From contig NZ_QWKI01000038.1 of the NCBI RefSeq assembly GCF_009911645.1, forward strand, positions 1-64,000: a stretch of 64,000 nucleotides of DNA, written 5' to 3'. Made by a program: the position numbers and the translations under genes. Source of the stretch: Pseudoflavonifractor sp. 60 (GTDB taxonomy: Bacteria > Bacillota > Clostridia > Oscillospirales > Oscillospiraceae). This document shows, in pieces, positions 8,546-16,971 of the stretch (position 1 is its first letter; the number at the start of each line of letters is the position of its first letter). The notes beneath the pieces are model-generated. The model was not told where the DNA came from and ran no database searches. It saw only the letters and a program-made list of their open reading frames with translations.

Positions 8546-8578
8546 AAGCCTGGCAAGATTGTCCTGCCAGGCTTCTGC
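8546..8578. terminator. Hairpin terminator after the SDR gene
   Basis: AGAAGCCTGGCA pairs with TGCCAGGCTTCT across a 9-nt loop, downstream of the minus-strand SDR gene and upstream of operator copy 1. The U-tract is modest (TGTGTTTA on the minus strand). Confidence 0.55.
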
Positions 8579-8604
8579 ATGGAAGAAAGAGAAGAAACGC
8601 AATC

Positions 8605-9393
8605 TCAATAGGCCCCGGTCATAGCACCGTCTGCCAGGATCGTCTGGCCGGAGATGTAGGTGTTGGCTTCTGAGCAGAGGAAGGCGGCCAAGCGGCCATA
8701 TTCGTCCACCGTTCCGTAACGGCCCATGGGAAAGGACTTCAAGTCTTCCTTTTCATATTCCTCCACAGAGAGCCCAGCCTTCTCAGCCCGCATGGTGTTC
8801 AGACTGGTAATGCGTTGGGTGCTGATCCGGCCAGGGCCAATCACATTAACCAGGATGTTGTCCCTGCCCACCTCCTTGGCCAGTGTTTTGCTCATACCAA
8901 CCACGCCCATACGCATAGTGTTGGACAGGATCAGGTTGTCCAGGCAGTCTTTCACAGAGGAGCTGGTAGAGTTCAAAATCCGTCCTCCCCCCAGACGGCG
9001 CATGGAGGGGAGTACAGCCCGAATGGTGCGGATGTAGGACAGCAGGCACATCTCGAAGGCGCCCGTCCAGGCCGCATCATCGAAGCTGTCAAAGGGGCCG
9101 GGCCTGGGGCCGGGTCCCATGTTGACCAGGGCGTAGATGTCGCCCAGCGTCTGAACGGTGTGAGCCACCAGAGCCTGGATATCCTCCGCCTTGTTTACAT
9201 CGCACAGAAACACCGCAGGGCGGCTGCCCGTCTCCTGTTCAATGTCTGCCTGGGCTGCGGCCAGCCGCTCCGCATTGCGGCCGCTGAGCATGACCCTGGC
9301 CCCCTCGCGGGCCATCTCCGTGGCGATCCCCTTGCCCAGACCGGCAGCGGACGCCATACACAAAACTACTTTGCCCTTCAATCCAAGATCCAT
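8605..9393 (-). CDS. Short-chain dehydrogenase/reductase with a degenerate active site
   Basis: A Rossmann protein of 262 residues with SDR length and order. The nucleotide motif reads ASAAGLGKG (the first Gly of TGxxxGxG is lost), NNAG is replaced by VNMGPG, and the catalytic Ser is in NSTSSS. The YxxxK site is absent: where YSASK is expected the sequence is LSNTMR. This matches the divergent BKR-like SDR subgroup known to lack the canonical tetrad, so the chemistry is unclear. The start has GGAGG upstream. It is divergent from the LysR gene and carries operator copy 2 in its promoter region. Confidence 0.85.
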   Translation of the reverse strand: MDLGLKGKVVLCMASAAGLGKGIATEMAREGARVMLSGRNAERLAAAQADIEQETGSRPAVFLCDVNKAEDIQALVAHTVQTLGDIYALVNMGPGPRPGPFDSFDDAAWTGAFEMCLLSYIRTIRAVLPSMRRLGGGRILNSTSSSVKDCLDNLILSNTMRMGVVGMSKTLAKEVGRDNILVNVIGPGRISTQRITSLNTMRAEKAGLSVEEYEKEDLKSFPMGRYGTVDEYGRLAAFLCSEANTYISGQTILADGAMTGAY

Positions 9394-9449
9394 AATGATA
9401 CCTCCGAACCCTAATCATTGAAATTGTCTTGTATTTTGCTGACGCTTCT

Positions 9450-9521
9450 GATATTATTTAGCCACCAAGCGGTGGAAATGTAAAATACGAAACGCTTTAA
9501 GAGCCTATATCTATTTTCGTA
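9450..9521. promoter_or_regulatory. LysR-type operator copy 2 (divergent SDR/lysR region)
   Basis: TACGAAA (9486-9492) and TTTCGTA (9515-9521) span 36 bp, with TAATAT (9451-9456) as the -10 on the minus strand for the SDR gene. The dyad ends 15 nt before the lysR start codon, so it could also mediate autorepression. Confidence 0.72.
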
Positions 9522-9536
9522 TAGGGGGACAGCAAA

Positions 9537-10478
9537 GTGACGAATTATAGAGAGTACATCTATGCGGTCTATCAGGAAAAAAGCTTCTCCAAGGCGGCTA
9601 AAAAGCTATTTGTCTCCCAGCCCTGGCTGAGCGCTGCGATTAAAAAAGCGGAACAGGAGTTGGGATTGGCGCTGTTTGACCGAAGCACCAGTCCAATCTC
9701 ACTGACGGAAGCGGGCCGGTACTATATTGCAAAATATGAAGAAATTGCGGCGATTGAGGAGGAGATGAGGGAGCATTTCAGGCAGATACGGGACGTGGAG
9801 CGCACAGAGCTGCACATTGGCAGTTCCATGTTCTTCTGCACCTATGTTCTCCCGGGCCTGATGGAGGAGTTTCAGCTCCTCTATCCCCAGGTGACCCTGA
9901 CGTTAACCGAGGGCGGCAATAAAACGCTTGTAGAAAAGCTTATGAACGGACAGCTTGATTTCCTTCTGGAGGCGGAACGGCCCGCCAACAACCGGGTCCA
10001 CTCCATCCCCTGGGCCTCGGAGGAAATTGTGCTGGCCGTCCCTGCCGGGAATCCTGTCAACGAAAAACTGACCGCGTACCGTTACTGCTTCACTGATTTT
10101 TTGAGCCGTACCCAAACCGGAAACCGCCGTCCCCCGGTACCTTTGGAGGCATTTTCCCAGGAAAAGTTTCTGCTCCTGAAGGAGGGGAACGACATTCACC
10201 AGCGCAGCCTCCAGATGTGTAAACATACAGGATTCTCTCCGAAGGTGTCTCTATACCTGGCTCAGATGATGACCGCCTATTATCTGGTTCTGGAAGGACA
10301 GGGGATCGCCTTCCTTCGTTCCACCATTCCGGCCCATGTTGCGCCAACGGACAGGGTAGTTTTCTATCAGCTGGGCGATCCTCTGGCAGTACGCAGCATT
10401 TATCTCTCCTACACCCCGCAGAACGCCAATCCGGTAAAACAGCATCTCGTTGACTTTATGAAAGACAATATTTTATAA
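9537..10478 (+). CDS. LysR family transcriptional regulator
   Basis: This 313-residue protein has the LysR winged helix at the N-terminus (FSKAAKKLFVSQPWLSAAIKKAEQELGLALFDRS), shown here only to identify the helix-turn-helix region at residues 17-50, and a two-lobed periplasmic-binding-like effector domain to the C-terminus. The start is a GTG with AGGGGG upstream. It is divergent from the SDR gene and flanked by three promoters that carry the same 36-bp dyad, including its own, so it most likely controls the aminotransferase operon, the SDR gene and the downstream reductases. Confidence 0.92.
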   Translation: MTNYREYIYAVYQEKSFSKAAKKLFVSQPWLSAAIKKAEQELGLALFDRSTSPISLTEAGRYYIAKYEEIAAIEEEMREHFRQIRDVERTELHIGSSMFFCTYVLPGLMEEFQLLYPQVTLTLTEGGNKTLVEKLMNGQLDFLLEAERPANNRVHSIPWASEEIVLAVPAGNPVNEKLTAYRYCFTDFLSRTQTGNRRPPVPLEAFSQEKFLLLKEGNDIHQRSLQMCKHTGFSPKVSLYLAQMMTAYYLVLEGQGIAFLRSTIPAHVAPTDRVVFYQLGDPLAVRSIYLSYTPQNANPVKQHLVDFMKDNIL

Positions 10479-10549
10479 AGTTAGTGCCGCTTAGTCAGGT
10501 GATAGAGCTGTTTGGACACAGCGGCCTTATCAAGTTGATACCAACATGA

Positions 10550-10616
10550 TAGGAAAATAGATATAACGTTATCAAGTGATTCGTATTTGCTTGGGAAAGG
10601 CGCCCTCTGATATAAT
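10550..10616 (+). promoter_or_regulatory. LysR-type operator/promoter copy 3 (reductase genes)
   Basis: TAGGAAA (10550-10556) and ATTCGTA (10579-10585) match copies 1 and 2 with one mismatch per arm and the same 36-bp span. The inner AAAATAGATATA and CGTATTT blocks are shared with copy 2. A TATAAT at 10611-10616 gives a dyad centre near -55 for the gene at 10668. Confidence 0.65.
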
Positions 10617-10667
10617 GACGTCACAAAAACACCGCGGCCTGCGGCAAACATTGAGGAGGCAATCCAT

Positions 10668-11213
10668 ATGAGCAAGAAAATCGTAGTCATTACCGGCAGC
10701 CCCCGGAAAAGCGGCAACAGCTTTGCTATGACGGACGCGTTTATCCAGGCGGCCCAGGCCAAAGGGCATACCGTAACCCGGTTCGATGCTGCCATGATGA
10801 AGATTGGCGGCTGTCACGCCTGCGAGACCTGCTACAAGACCGGCAAGGCCTGCTCCTTCGACGACGACTTCAACACCATCGCCCCCGCCATCCTGGAGGC
10901 TGACGCCGTGGTCTTCACCATGCCCGTCTACTGGTACTCCATCCCGGCCCAGATCAAGGGCGTCATCGACCGCCTGTATTCCTTGGTGGTGGGCGGCAAG
11001 GACATTGCGGGCAAGGAGTGCGCCATGATTGTCTGCTGTGAGGAGGCGGAGATGGACGTGATGGATGGAGTCCGCATCCCCCTGGAGCGCTCCGCCGCGC
11101 TGATGAAGTGGAAGATGGTGGGCCAGGTGCTGGTGCCCGGCGTGCTCAACGCCGGCGATATCGCAAAGACAGACGGCTGTGCCCAGGCGGCTGCTCTGGC
11201 AGAGAAATTTTGA
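10668..11213 (+). CDS. NAD(P)H-dependent FMN reductase/flavodoxin-like protein
   Basis: The N-terminus IVVITGSPRKSGNS is the FMN phosphate-binding loop of the flavodoxin-like reductase superfamily, followed by CHACETCYKTGKAC, a Cys-rich segment typical of the iron-sulfur-flavoprotein/multimeric flavodoxin group, and PVYWYSIPAQIKGVIDR. It is cytoplasmic, 181 residues long, and likely reduces quinones, nitro compounds or flavins. An AGGAGG precedes the ATG. It is followed 19 nt later by a paralogue, and its promoter carries operator copy 3, so it belongs to the putative LysR regulon. Confidence 0.88.
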   Translation: MSKKIVVITGSPRKSGNSFAMTDAFIQAAQAKGHTVTRFDAAMMKIGGCHACETCYKTGKACSFDDDFNTIAPAILEADAVVFTMPVYWYSIPAQIKGVIDRLYSLVVGGKDIAGKECAMIVCCEEAEMDVMDGVRIPLERSAALMKWKMVGQVLVPGVLNAGDIAKTDGCAQAAALAEKF

Positions 11214-11232
11214 TCCCAGGAGGCTTTGACTT

Positions 11233-11781
11233 ATGGCAAAGAAAATCGTTATCTTAAACGGCAGTCCTCGGAAAAACGGCAATACATCCGCTCTGGTCAA
11301 AGCGTTAACCCAGGGAGCCGAACACGCTGGACACACCGTGACCGAGTTTTTTCTGGACAGCATGAACATCCACGGCTGTAAGGGCTGCTTCGGCGGACAT
11401 AGCAGCCAGGCGTGTCCCTGCGTTCAGAAGGACGATATGGCTCAGATCTATCCGGCTGTGAAGGAGAGCGATGTGGTTGTGCTGGCCACCCCGCTCTACT
11501 ATTGGAACATGAGCGGCCAGCTCAGGACAGCAGTTGACCGCCTCTTCGCCTTGGAGGAGGGGGACGGCAATCTGCTCCGGGGACAGGGCAGAGCTTCCGC
11601 CCTGCTGATGGCTGCGGAGGGCCATGGATTTGAGGATGTTGTTCTCTACTATGACCATCTGATGGAGCATCTGCGCTGGAACAACCTTGGTCATGTTTTG
11701 GCTGGCGGCAATATGGATGTGGGGGACATTGCAGGCAAGAAGGAGCTCAAAGAAGCCTACGAACTGGGCAGATCTGTTTAA
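11233..11781 (+). CDS. NAD(P)H-dependent FMN reductase/flavodoxin-like protein, second paralogue
   Basis: The 182-residue protein shares the layout of its upstream neighbour: IVILNGSPRKNGNTSALV for FMN phosphate binding, GCKGCFGGHSSQACPC as the Cys-rich segment and TPLYYWNMSGQLRTAVDRL near residue 85. An AGGAGG precedes the ATG and the gap to the upstream gene is only 19 nt, so they are co-transcribed. Tandem paralogues may form a heterodimer or act on different substrates; the sequence does not decide. Confidence 0.88.
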   Translation: MAKKIVILNGSPRKNGNTSALVKALTQGAEHAGHTVTEFFLDSMNIHGCKGCFGGHSSQACPCVQKDDMAQIYPAVKESDVVVLATPLYYWNMSGQLRTAVDRLFALEEGDGNLLRGQGRASALLMAAEGHGFEDVVLYYDHLMEHLRWNNLGHVLAGGNMDVGDIAGKKELKEAYELGRSV

Positions 11782-11816
11782 AGGGTCAGCAATACGTTCA
11801 GCCTGTCCGGGTCCCG

Positions 11817-11933
11817 CAGGGGCGCCTGTTCCTCGTCTCCTCCAGAGCCTTGACCTCCATGACCGACAGCCTGTGCGAGACCTACGGTGTGGGCAGCTAC
11901 GACCAGGCCAAGACTGACCTGGGGGTCAAGTAA
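11817..11933 (+). pseudogene. Possible 3' remnant of a lost gene
   Basis: One frame in the gap after the reductase reads about 38 codons of ordinary protein composition, ending ALTSMTDSLCETYGVGSYDQAKTDLGVK before TAA and then a terminator hairpin. It has no start codon with an RBS, and the reading before 11817 is not protein-like. I do not recognise the source. It looks like the preserved tail of a deleted gene, perhaps once part of this operon. Confidence 0.35.
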
Positions 11934-11955
11934 AACCGCAGCGGGCAACATATAA

Positions 11956-11995
11956 AGCCAGGGGATCGGGCTTCGATCCCCTGGCTATTTTGTTT
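11956..11995. terminator. Terminator of the reductase genes
   Basis: A 13-bp perfect stem, AGCCAGGGGATCG/CGATCCCCTGGCT, with a GGCTT loop and an ATTTTGTTT tail on the plus strand. It also separates the convergent addA gene. Confidence 0.85.
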
Positions 11996-12007
11996 GGAGT
12001 GCTGATG

Positions 12008-15000
12008 TTACAGTTCCACCGCGGTGTCGGTGGCGAAGAACCACAGCACCTGCCGGTTTACCGGTCTGCCCAGAATGGCGGAGAGGGCCTGGCTGTAGGC
12101 GGCCAGCTGTAGGCGGTACTCCTCCGCCCGGGTTCTCTCGCTGCCGGGAGCAATCCGGTCGCTTTTAAAGTCCACCACTGTGATTCGGTCCCCCTCCTCA
12201 AACCAGGCGTCAACGACCCCCTGGAGCAGGACCTCCTCCCCTCTGCCCTGGGGGAAGTAGTCCAGAGCGGAGGCCAGCACCGAAAATTTAAACTCCCTGC
12301 GGCACTTGGGGCCCGCCGCCGCCATAGCCCGGCCCAGAGCGCTGTTCAAAAAGGCGGCCAGCCGCTCCGGCTCCACCGCCTGGCGCTGGAGCTTTGTAAG
12401 AAAGCCCGCTCGGGTCAGCCGGTCCAGCTGATCTGCCACCGCCTCCAGACTGCTGTCTGTATCCAAGGGCAGGTACTGCATGGCCAGATGGAGGGCGGTG
12501 CCCCGCTGAGCCGGGGTGAGGCCCTTCTCCTCCGCGATAAAGTTGGGCCGGGCTATGGGCTGCTTTTTGGGCAGAGGCACAGTGCCCTCCGCCGCCTCCT
12601 GGTCCAAGGCGCGGCCCTTGATCTGGGTCGCAGTCACCTTGGAGGGCAGGTCCGCCGCCGCCAGATGGGGGTAGGTCCAGCTCAGCCGGGCGGCCAAGTC
12701 CCCCACCGCCGCCTCCTGAGGCAGGTCCATATAGCGCCCCGCCGCACTGTGAGCCGGGTTCAGAGGAGCTCCATCCACCCAGCGGATGTCCCAGGCGGGG
12801 CCCAGGTCCTCCGCTGTGATTTCGGGCAGCTTGGCCAGCGCCCGGAGTCCGGCCCCCTCCGGGCGGGTCAGGGCGTGGAGGAGGACCCAGGCCCCTGTGC
12901 TCTGCTGCCGCTCCAGGGCCATGGGGGAGATGGGCAGGGAGAGCCCCTCCCCAATGTGCGCCACGCTGTTCAGACCTCCTGTGAGACCCAGGGTGAGGAT
13001 CAGCTTCTCCCGGGCCCGAGTCATGGCCACGTAGAGCAGCCGCAGCTCCTCCGCCATCATCTCCCGCTCCAGCTGCCGCTTCACCGCCAGCCGGGCCAGG
13101 GTGGGGTACTCCACCATCCTCTCCCGGTCCAGCCCCTTGGGCCCCACCCCCAGCTCCGGGTGGAAGAGCACAGGCCGTGTCAAGTCCTTCCGGTTCAGCT
13201 GATGGTTGAGTCCGCACACCAGCACCACCGGTTTTTCCAGCCCCTTGGACTTGTGGATGGTAAGGATGGACACCCCTTCTCCCTCCGGTCCGTTCCCCGA
13301 GACAGTCCCCAGCTTGGAGTCGGAATTTCTCAGCCGCTCCAGCCGCAGAAGGAATTGGAACAGCGTTCGGCAGCCGCTGTTCTCCAGCTGGCCGGCCAGG
13401 GCGTAGAGGGACAGCAGATTGCCCTGCCGCTCCGCGCCCCCCTCCATGGCGCCGAAGATCCCCAGCAGGTTTGTTTTCTCGAAGATGTGCCACATGAGCT
13501 GCCGGCAGGTGCGATCCCCCGCCCCAAAGCGCAGCTCCTCCAGCTGGTCCAGAAAGTCCTTACAGTCCTGGTCCCCGCGCTCGGCGGCGTGGACCAGGGC
13601 GCTGTAGAAATCCCCTTTGCAGTTTGCCCGGAGCAGAGCCAGCTGGTCTCCGGTAAAGCCGTACACCGGGGAGCGCAGGGCGGCAATGAGGGCCACATCC
13701 TGCCGGGGATTGTCCACGATTTGCAGGATGGACAGGGCCACGTTCACCTCGGTGGTCTCAAAAAAGTTCTCTCCGCCGTCGGCGACCCAGGGGATGCCCT
13801 CCTCGTTGAGGGTCCGGAGGTAGTAGTGGAGCACCGCGCCGGGGCTGCGCATGAGGATCATCACATCAGAGGGCCGCAGAGGGCGCAGACCCTTCCCCTC
13901 CTCCAACAGCAGGGGGGTTTCCAGCAGCTCCCGGATGCGCCGCGCCGCAAATCGGGCCTCCAGCAGGCTCTTGTCGTCCTTCTCCCCCTCCAGGTCCCCC
14001 AGGAAGGACAGGTCCAGTACGTCCAGCTCCAGGGCATAGGGGTCGTCTCCGGTCTCCGGCGCAGGGAAGGACTTTCCCGGCACCAGAGCCTGGTCGGCGG
14101 TGTAGTCCAGCTCGCCGAACTCAACGGACATAATGCTGCGAAACAGGTCGTTGCAGCCCTCCAGCACCTGGGGACGGGAGCGGAAGTTGCGGGACAAAAC
14201 CCACTTTCGGGGGACGCCCTCCTCCGCCTGGTCCCCCTCGGCAAATTCCCGGTACTTGCGCAGGAAGATGGTGGGGTCAGCCAGACGGAAGCGATAGATG
14301 GACTGCTTCACGTCCCCCACCTGGAAGAGCTTCCGCCCTCCGAGGGAGATGGCGTCAAAAATCGCATTCTGTACCTGGTTGGTGTCCTGATACTCATCTA
14401 CCAGGACCTCGTCGTACTTGGCGGCCCAGAACAGGGCCAGCTCACTGGGACTGCCGTCCTCCCGGACCAGCAGCTTTACCGCCAAGTGTTCCAGGTCGGA
14501 GAAGTCTACCAGGCCGCGCCGCCCCTTTTCCCGGGAAAAGGCAGCTTGCAGGTCCAATACCAGGTCCATCAGCGCCTGGACGGCGGGCCGGGACAGGGTC
14601 AGCTCCTCCAACTGACTGGCGGTGGGCGCAAAGGGCTCCTCAATCTTGTCCAAAACGTCCTTGCACTGCTGCCGGAGGGCCTTCACCCGCTCTCTCGTCT
14701 GAACGGCCCGCTCCGTCTCCATGGGGCTGATCTCCATGGAGCGCTTCTGCTTGCGGCCGACGTTGGGGAAGGGGATGGGCAGACGGGCACAGGCCCCGTC
14801 CCAGGTGGTTTCCCGCAGAAAGGCGTCCAGGGCGTCCAGAGTTGCGGAGAGGGAGGGGGCATAGTTGATGGACAGCAGCTCATCCCCCTCCGCCAGCTCC
14901 AGAGCGCGGAGCAGCTGGGAGATACAGTAGCGGGCCTGACGGCGGGCATCCTCCAGCAGCAGCTTACCCCAGGGGGTCAGAGCCAGGTCGGATACCCCCT

Positions 15001-15604
15001 CCAGCTCCCACCGGGCCCGCTCCTCCGTCAGCCAGCGGGCGGGGTCGGGGTGGCTCTGCACCTGGTTGAAGATGGCGGTGGCAATCTTGACCAGCTGGCT
15101 GTCATCCCGCCCGGCGGCCATGGTGTCCACCAGCTGGGCAAAGGGGCTGTCCTCCGTCAGGTCCTCGTAGCGCTTGTCCAGTACCTCCTCCAGAGTCTGG
15201 GCCAGCAGTACCTGGGCCTCCCCCTCGTCACACAGGTGGAAATCGGGGTCCAGGTCCAGCAGATGGCCGTTCTCCCGCAGCAGAGCGGAGCAGAAGGCGT
15301 GGATGGTGGAGATCTGCGCCCGATAGACCAGGGTGGATTGGCGGCGCAGATGGCGGTCGTTGGGAGTCTGGGCCAGACGCTCAGACAGCTCCTGGGCGAT
15401 GCGGCCCCGCAGCTCCGCCGCCGCCGCCTTGGTGTAGGTGATGACCAAAAAACGGTCGATGTCCAGACCCTCCGCCGTAACCCGGTCCAGCAGGCGCTCT
15501 ACCAGGACCCGGGTCTTTCCTGAGCCTGCCGCCGCCGATACCAGCAGCTCTCCGCCCCGGTCGTCTACAATCTTTTGTTGTTCGTCGGTTAATGGAAAGG
15601 GCAT
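12008..15604 (-). CDS. addA: ATP-dependent helicase/nuclease subunit A (AddA)
   Basis: This 1198-residue UvrD-like superfamily 1 helicase has Walker A SAAAGSGKTRVLVERLL (residues 23-40), YTKAAAAELRGRI, VLVDEYQDTNQ (motif II), QVGDVKQSIYRFR (motif III), LTIHKSKGLEKPVV (motif V) and YVAMTRAREKL (motif VI). The C-terminal RecB-type nuclease domain ends with VDFKSDRI and QLAAYSQAL. With AddB it processes double-strand breaks for RecA loading. AAGGAGG precedes the ATG. Unusually, it does not directly follow addB: a kinase gene and a small gene lie between. Confidence 0.96.
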   Translation of the reverse strand: MPFPLTDEQQKIVDDRGGELLVSAAAGSGKTRVLVERLLDRVTAEGLDIDRFLVITYTKAAAAELRGRIAQELSERLAQTPNDRHLRRQSTLVYRAQISTIHAFCSALLRENGHLLDLDPDFHLCDEGEAQVLLAQTLEEVLDKRYEDLTEDSPFAQLVDTMAAGRDDSQLVKIATAIFNQVQSHPDPARWLTEERARWELEGVSDLALTPWGKLLLEDARRQARYCISQLLRALELAEGDELLSINYAPSLSATLDALDAFLRETTWDGACARLPIPFPNVGRKQKRSMEISPMETERAVQTRERVKALRQQCKDVLDKIEEPFAPTASQLEELTLSRPAVQALMDLVLDLQAAFSREKGRRGLVDFSDLEHLAVKLLVREDGSPSELALFWAAKYDEVLVDEYQDTNQVQNAIFDAISLGGRKLFQVGDVKQSIYRFRLADPTIFLRKYREFAEGDQAEEGVPRKWVLSRNFRSRPQVLEGCNDLFRSIMSVEFGELDYTADQALVPGKSFPAPETGDDPYALELDVLDLSFLGDLEGEKDDKSLLEARFAARRIRELLETPLLLEEGKGLRPLRPSDVMILMRSPGAVLHYYLRTLNEEGIPWVADGGENFFETTEVNVALSILQIVDNPRQDVALIAALRSPVYGFTGDQLALLRANCKGDFYSALVHAAERGDQDCKDFLDQLEELRFGAGDRTCRQLMWHIFEKTNLLGIFGAMEGGAERQGNLLSLYALAGQLENSGCRTLFQFLLRLERLRNSDSKLGTVSGNGPEGEGVSILTIHKSKGLEKPVVLVCGLNHQLNRKDLTRPVLFHPELGVGPKGLDRERMVEYPTLARLAVKRQLEREMMAEELRLLYVAMTRAREKLILTLGLTGGLNSVAHIGEGLSLPISPMALERQQSTGAWVLLHALTRPEGAGLRALAKLPEITAEDLGPAWDIRWVDGAPLNPAHSAAGRYMDLPQEAAVGDLAARLSWTYPHLAAADLPSKVTATQIKGRALDQEAAEGTVPLPKKQPIARPNFIAEEKGLTPAQRGTALHLAMQYLPLDTDSSLEAVADQLDRLTRAGFLTKLQRQAVEPERLAAFLNSALGRAMAAAGPKCRREFKFSVLASALDYFPQGRGEEVLLQGVVDAWFEEGDRITVVDFKSDRIAPGSERTRAEEYRLQLAAYSQALSAILGRPVNRQVLWFFATDTAVEL

Positions 15605-15738
15605 TTGCGGTACCTCCTTTTATCCCTGCTGGATGGACCTGACAATACGCTGCACAGGGGACATTTGGGCGGGACGGCTCCGGCCCGCCGGTTGATTCAA
15701 TTCATCGAACATGAGCTTGGTGGCTGACGCGCCCTGAC

Positions 15739-16572
15739 TTATCCGGTCAGAACGCTGAGATACTTTTCAATGCGGATGCCGTTGTTCCGTTCAGCCACGT
15801 CCTGTTCCATGAAAATCAGCCGTTCCAGCAGCTCCACCGCCTTTTTCACCGCCTGAGGCAGGGTTCTGCCCTCCAGCAGCTGGCCGGTGAGCAGGGAGGT
15901 GAAGATATCTCCGGTGCCGGGGAAGTGGGCCCGGATAAAGCGGTAGGGGACGGTGAAGTACTCCCCGGTGTCCCCGTCGAAGCCCCAGACCACATGCCGG
16001 CCCGTCTCCGCCTCCCGCCCACTGGTGATGACCGCAGATTTGGGCCCGCAGTGCAGAAGGCCGTCCAGTACCTGGCGGACCTGGCTGGCGGAAAGGTTTT
16101 CCTCCCCCTGGAACAGCCCGGTCAGAAATTCCCCCTCTGTCAGATTGGGGACAATCACATCCGCCGCCCCGATCAAGCGGCGCATATTTTCCACCGTCTC
16201 CCGGGTGGAGCCGTTGTACAGCTTACCTCCGTCCCCCATGATGGGGTCGGTGACCACCAGGAAGTCCTCCTTCCGCTGGCTGTCGATAAAGTCCCGGAGC
16301 AGGTCCACCTGGGCCGCCGACGCCAGAAAGCCGGTGGTGATGCAGTCGAACTGAAAGCCCAGCTCCTTCCACACCTGAATGGTCTCCTCCATGTACCGGG
16401 TCGTGTCCAGCATGGAGAATTTGCCGTAGTCAAAGTTGTTGGACACCAGGGAGGTGGGCAGGTTGTAAATACTGTGGCCCATGTTGGACAAAATGGGGAG
16501 CATCCCCGCCAGTCCCATCTTGCCGTATCCCGGCATATCGCCAATAATGAGTATGTTTTTGTTGCGTTCCAT
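15739..16572 (-). CDS. Pyridoxal/pyridoxamine kinase-like protein (ribokinase fold)
   Basis: A 277-residue PfkB/ThiD-fold kinase with the PdxK/PdxY pattern: N-terminal IIGDMPGYGKMGLAG, the central DPIMGDGGKLY that contacts phosphate and Mg2+, and the anion-hole/catalytic HFPGTGDIFTSLLTG near residue 215. It probably phosphorylates vitamin B6 vitamers in salvage; hydroxymethylpyrimidine kinase activity cannot be excluded. The start has GAGGAG upstream. It lies between addB and addA on the same strand with no obvious functional tie. Confidence 0.82.
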   Translation of the reverse strand: MERNKNILIIGDMPGYGKMGLAGMLPILSNMGHSIYNLPTSLVSNNFDYGKFSMLDTTRYMEETIQVWKELGFQFDCITTGFLASAAQVDLLRDFIDSQRKEDFLVVTDPIMGDGGKLYNGSTRETVENMRRLIGAADVIVPNLTEGEFLTGLFQGEENLSASQVRQVLDGLLHCGPKSAVITSGREAETGRHVVWGFDGDTGEYFTVPYRFIRAHFPGTGDIFTSLLTGQLLEGRTLPQAVKKAVELLERLIFMEQDVAERNNGIRIEKYLSVLTG

Positions 16573-16608
16573 TAAAATCTCCTCTAGTCCCTCTGTTCAG
16601 CGGGTTAT

Positions 16609-16971
16609 TTACCACTGGTCATCCGCTTCAAAGTCCTGGTAGTAGGCAATAAAGTTTCGGACAATATTTTCTCGAGAATTGACAGACTCGGTCTCAATTC
16701 CCCCGTTTTTCAAACTTTCAATCCACTCTCCATCCACCATACAGCCCACATCCATATTGATCCCATATTTTGCCTGCTCCAGCAGCGGGATATCCGTTTC
16801 ATCTCCAATGCAGTACAGATATCCGCACAGCAGCCGGATATACTCTGAGCTGCCCTCCTGAAAGCCGGCAATCTCCCGCTGAATCAATTCGCGGATCTCC
16901 TGCTTGGGGATAGCGGCAAACTCAAATCCATATGTTTGGATCAATTTCTCCGCTCTCTGTTCATTGGTCAT
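16609..16971 (-). CDS. Small acidic protein of unknown function
   Basis: A 120-residue soluble protein starting MTNEQRAEKL, with YIRLLCGYLYCIGDETDIPLLEQAKYG in the middle, which looks alpha-helical (HEAT-like) by composition. I do not recognise a family. The ATG overlaps the addB stop (ATGA), so translation is probably coupled to addB. A GTG eight codons upstream is rejected because it would overlap addB further. No signal peptide or membrane segment is visible. Confidence 0.65.
   Translation of the reverse strand: MTNEQRAEKLIQTYGFEFAAIPKQEIRELIQREIAGFQEGSSEYIRLLCGYLYCIGDETDIPLLEQAKYGINMDVGCMVDGEWIESLKNGGIETESVNSRENIVRNFIAYYQDFEADDQW

Noticed and set aside
10481-10795. 104-codon minus-strand frame before the reductase gene
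   Set aside because: It overlaps the LysR-type operator and promoter and the start of the reductase gene; no RBS or family match.
12488-15523. 1011-codon open frame on the plus strand
   Set aside because: It is antisense to addA, whose helicase and nuclease motifs are complete; long antisense frames are common in GC-rich DNA and this one is rich in Gln/Gly/Leu without any motif.
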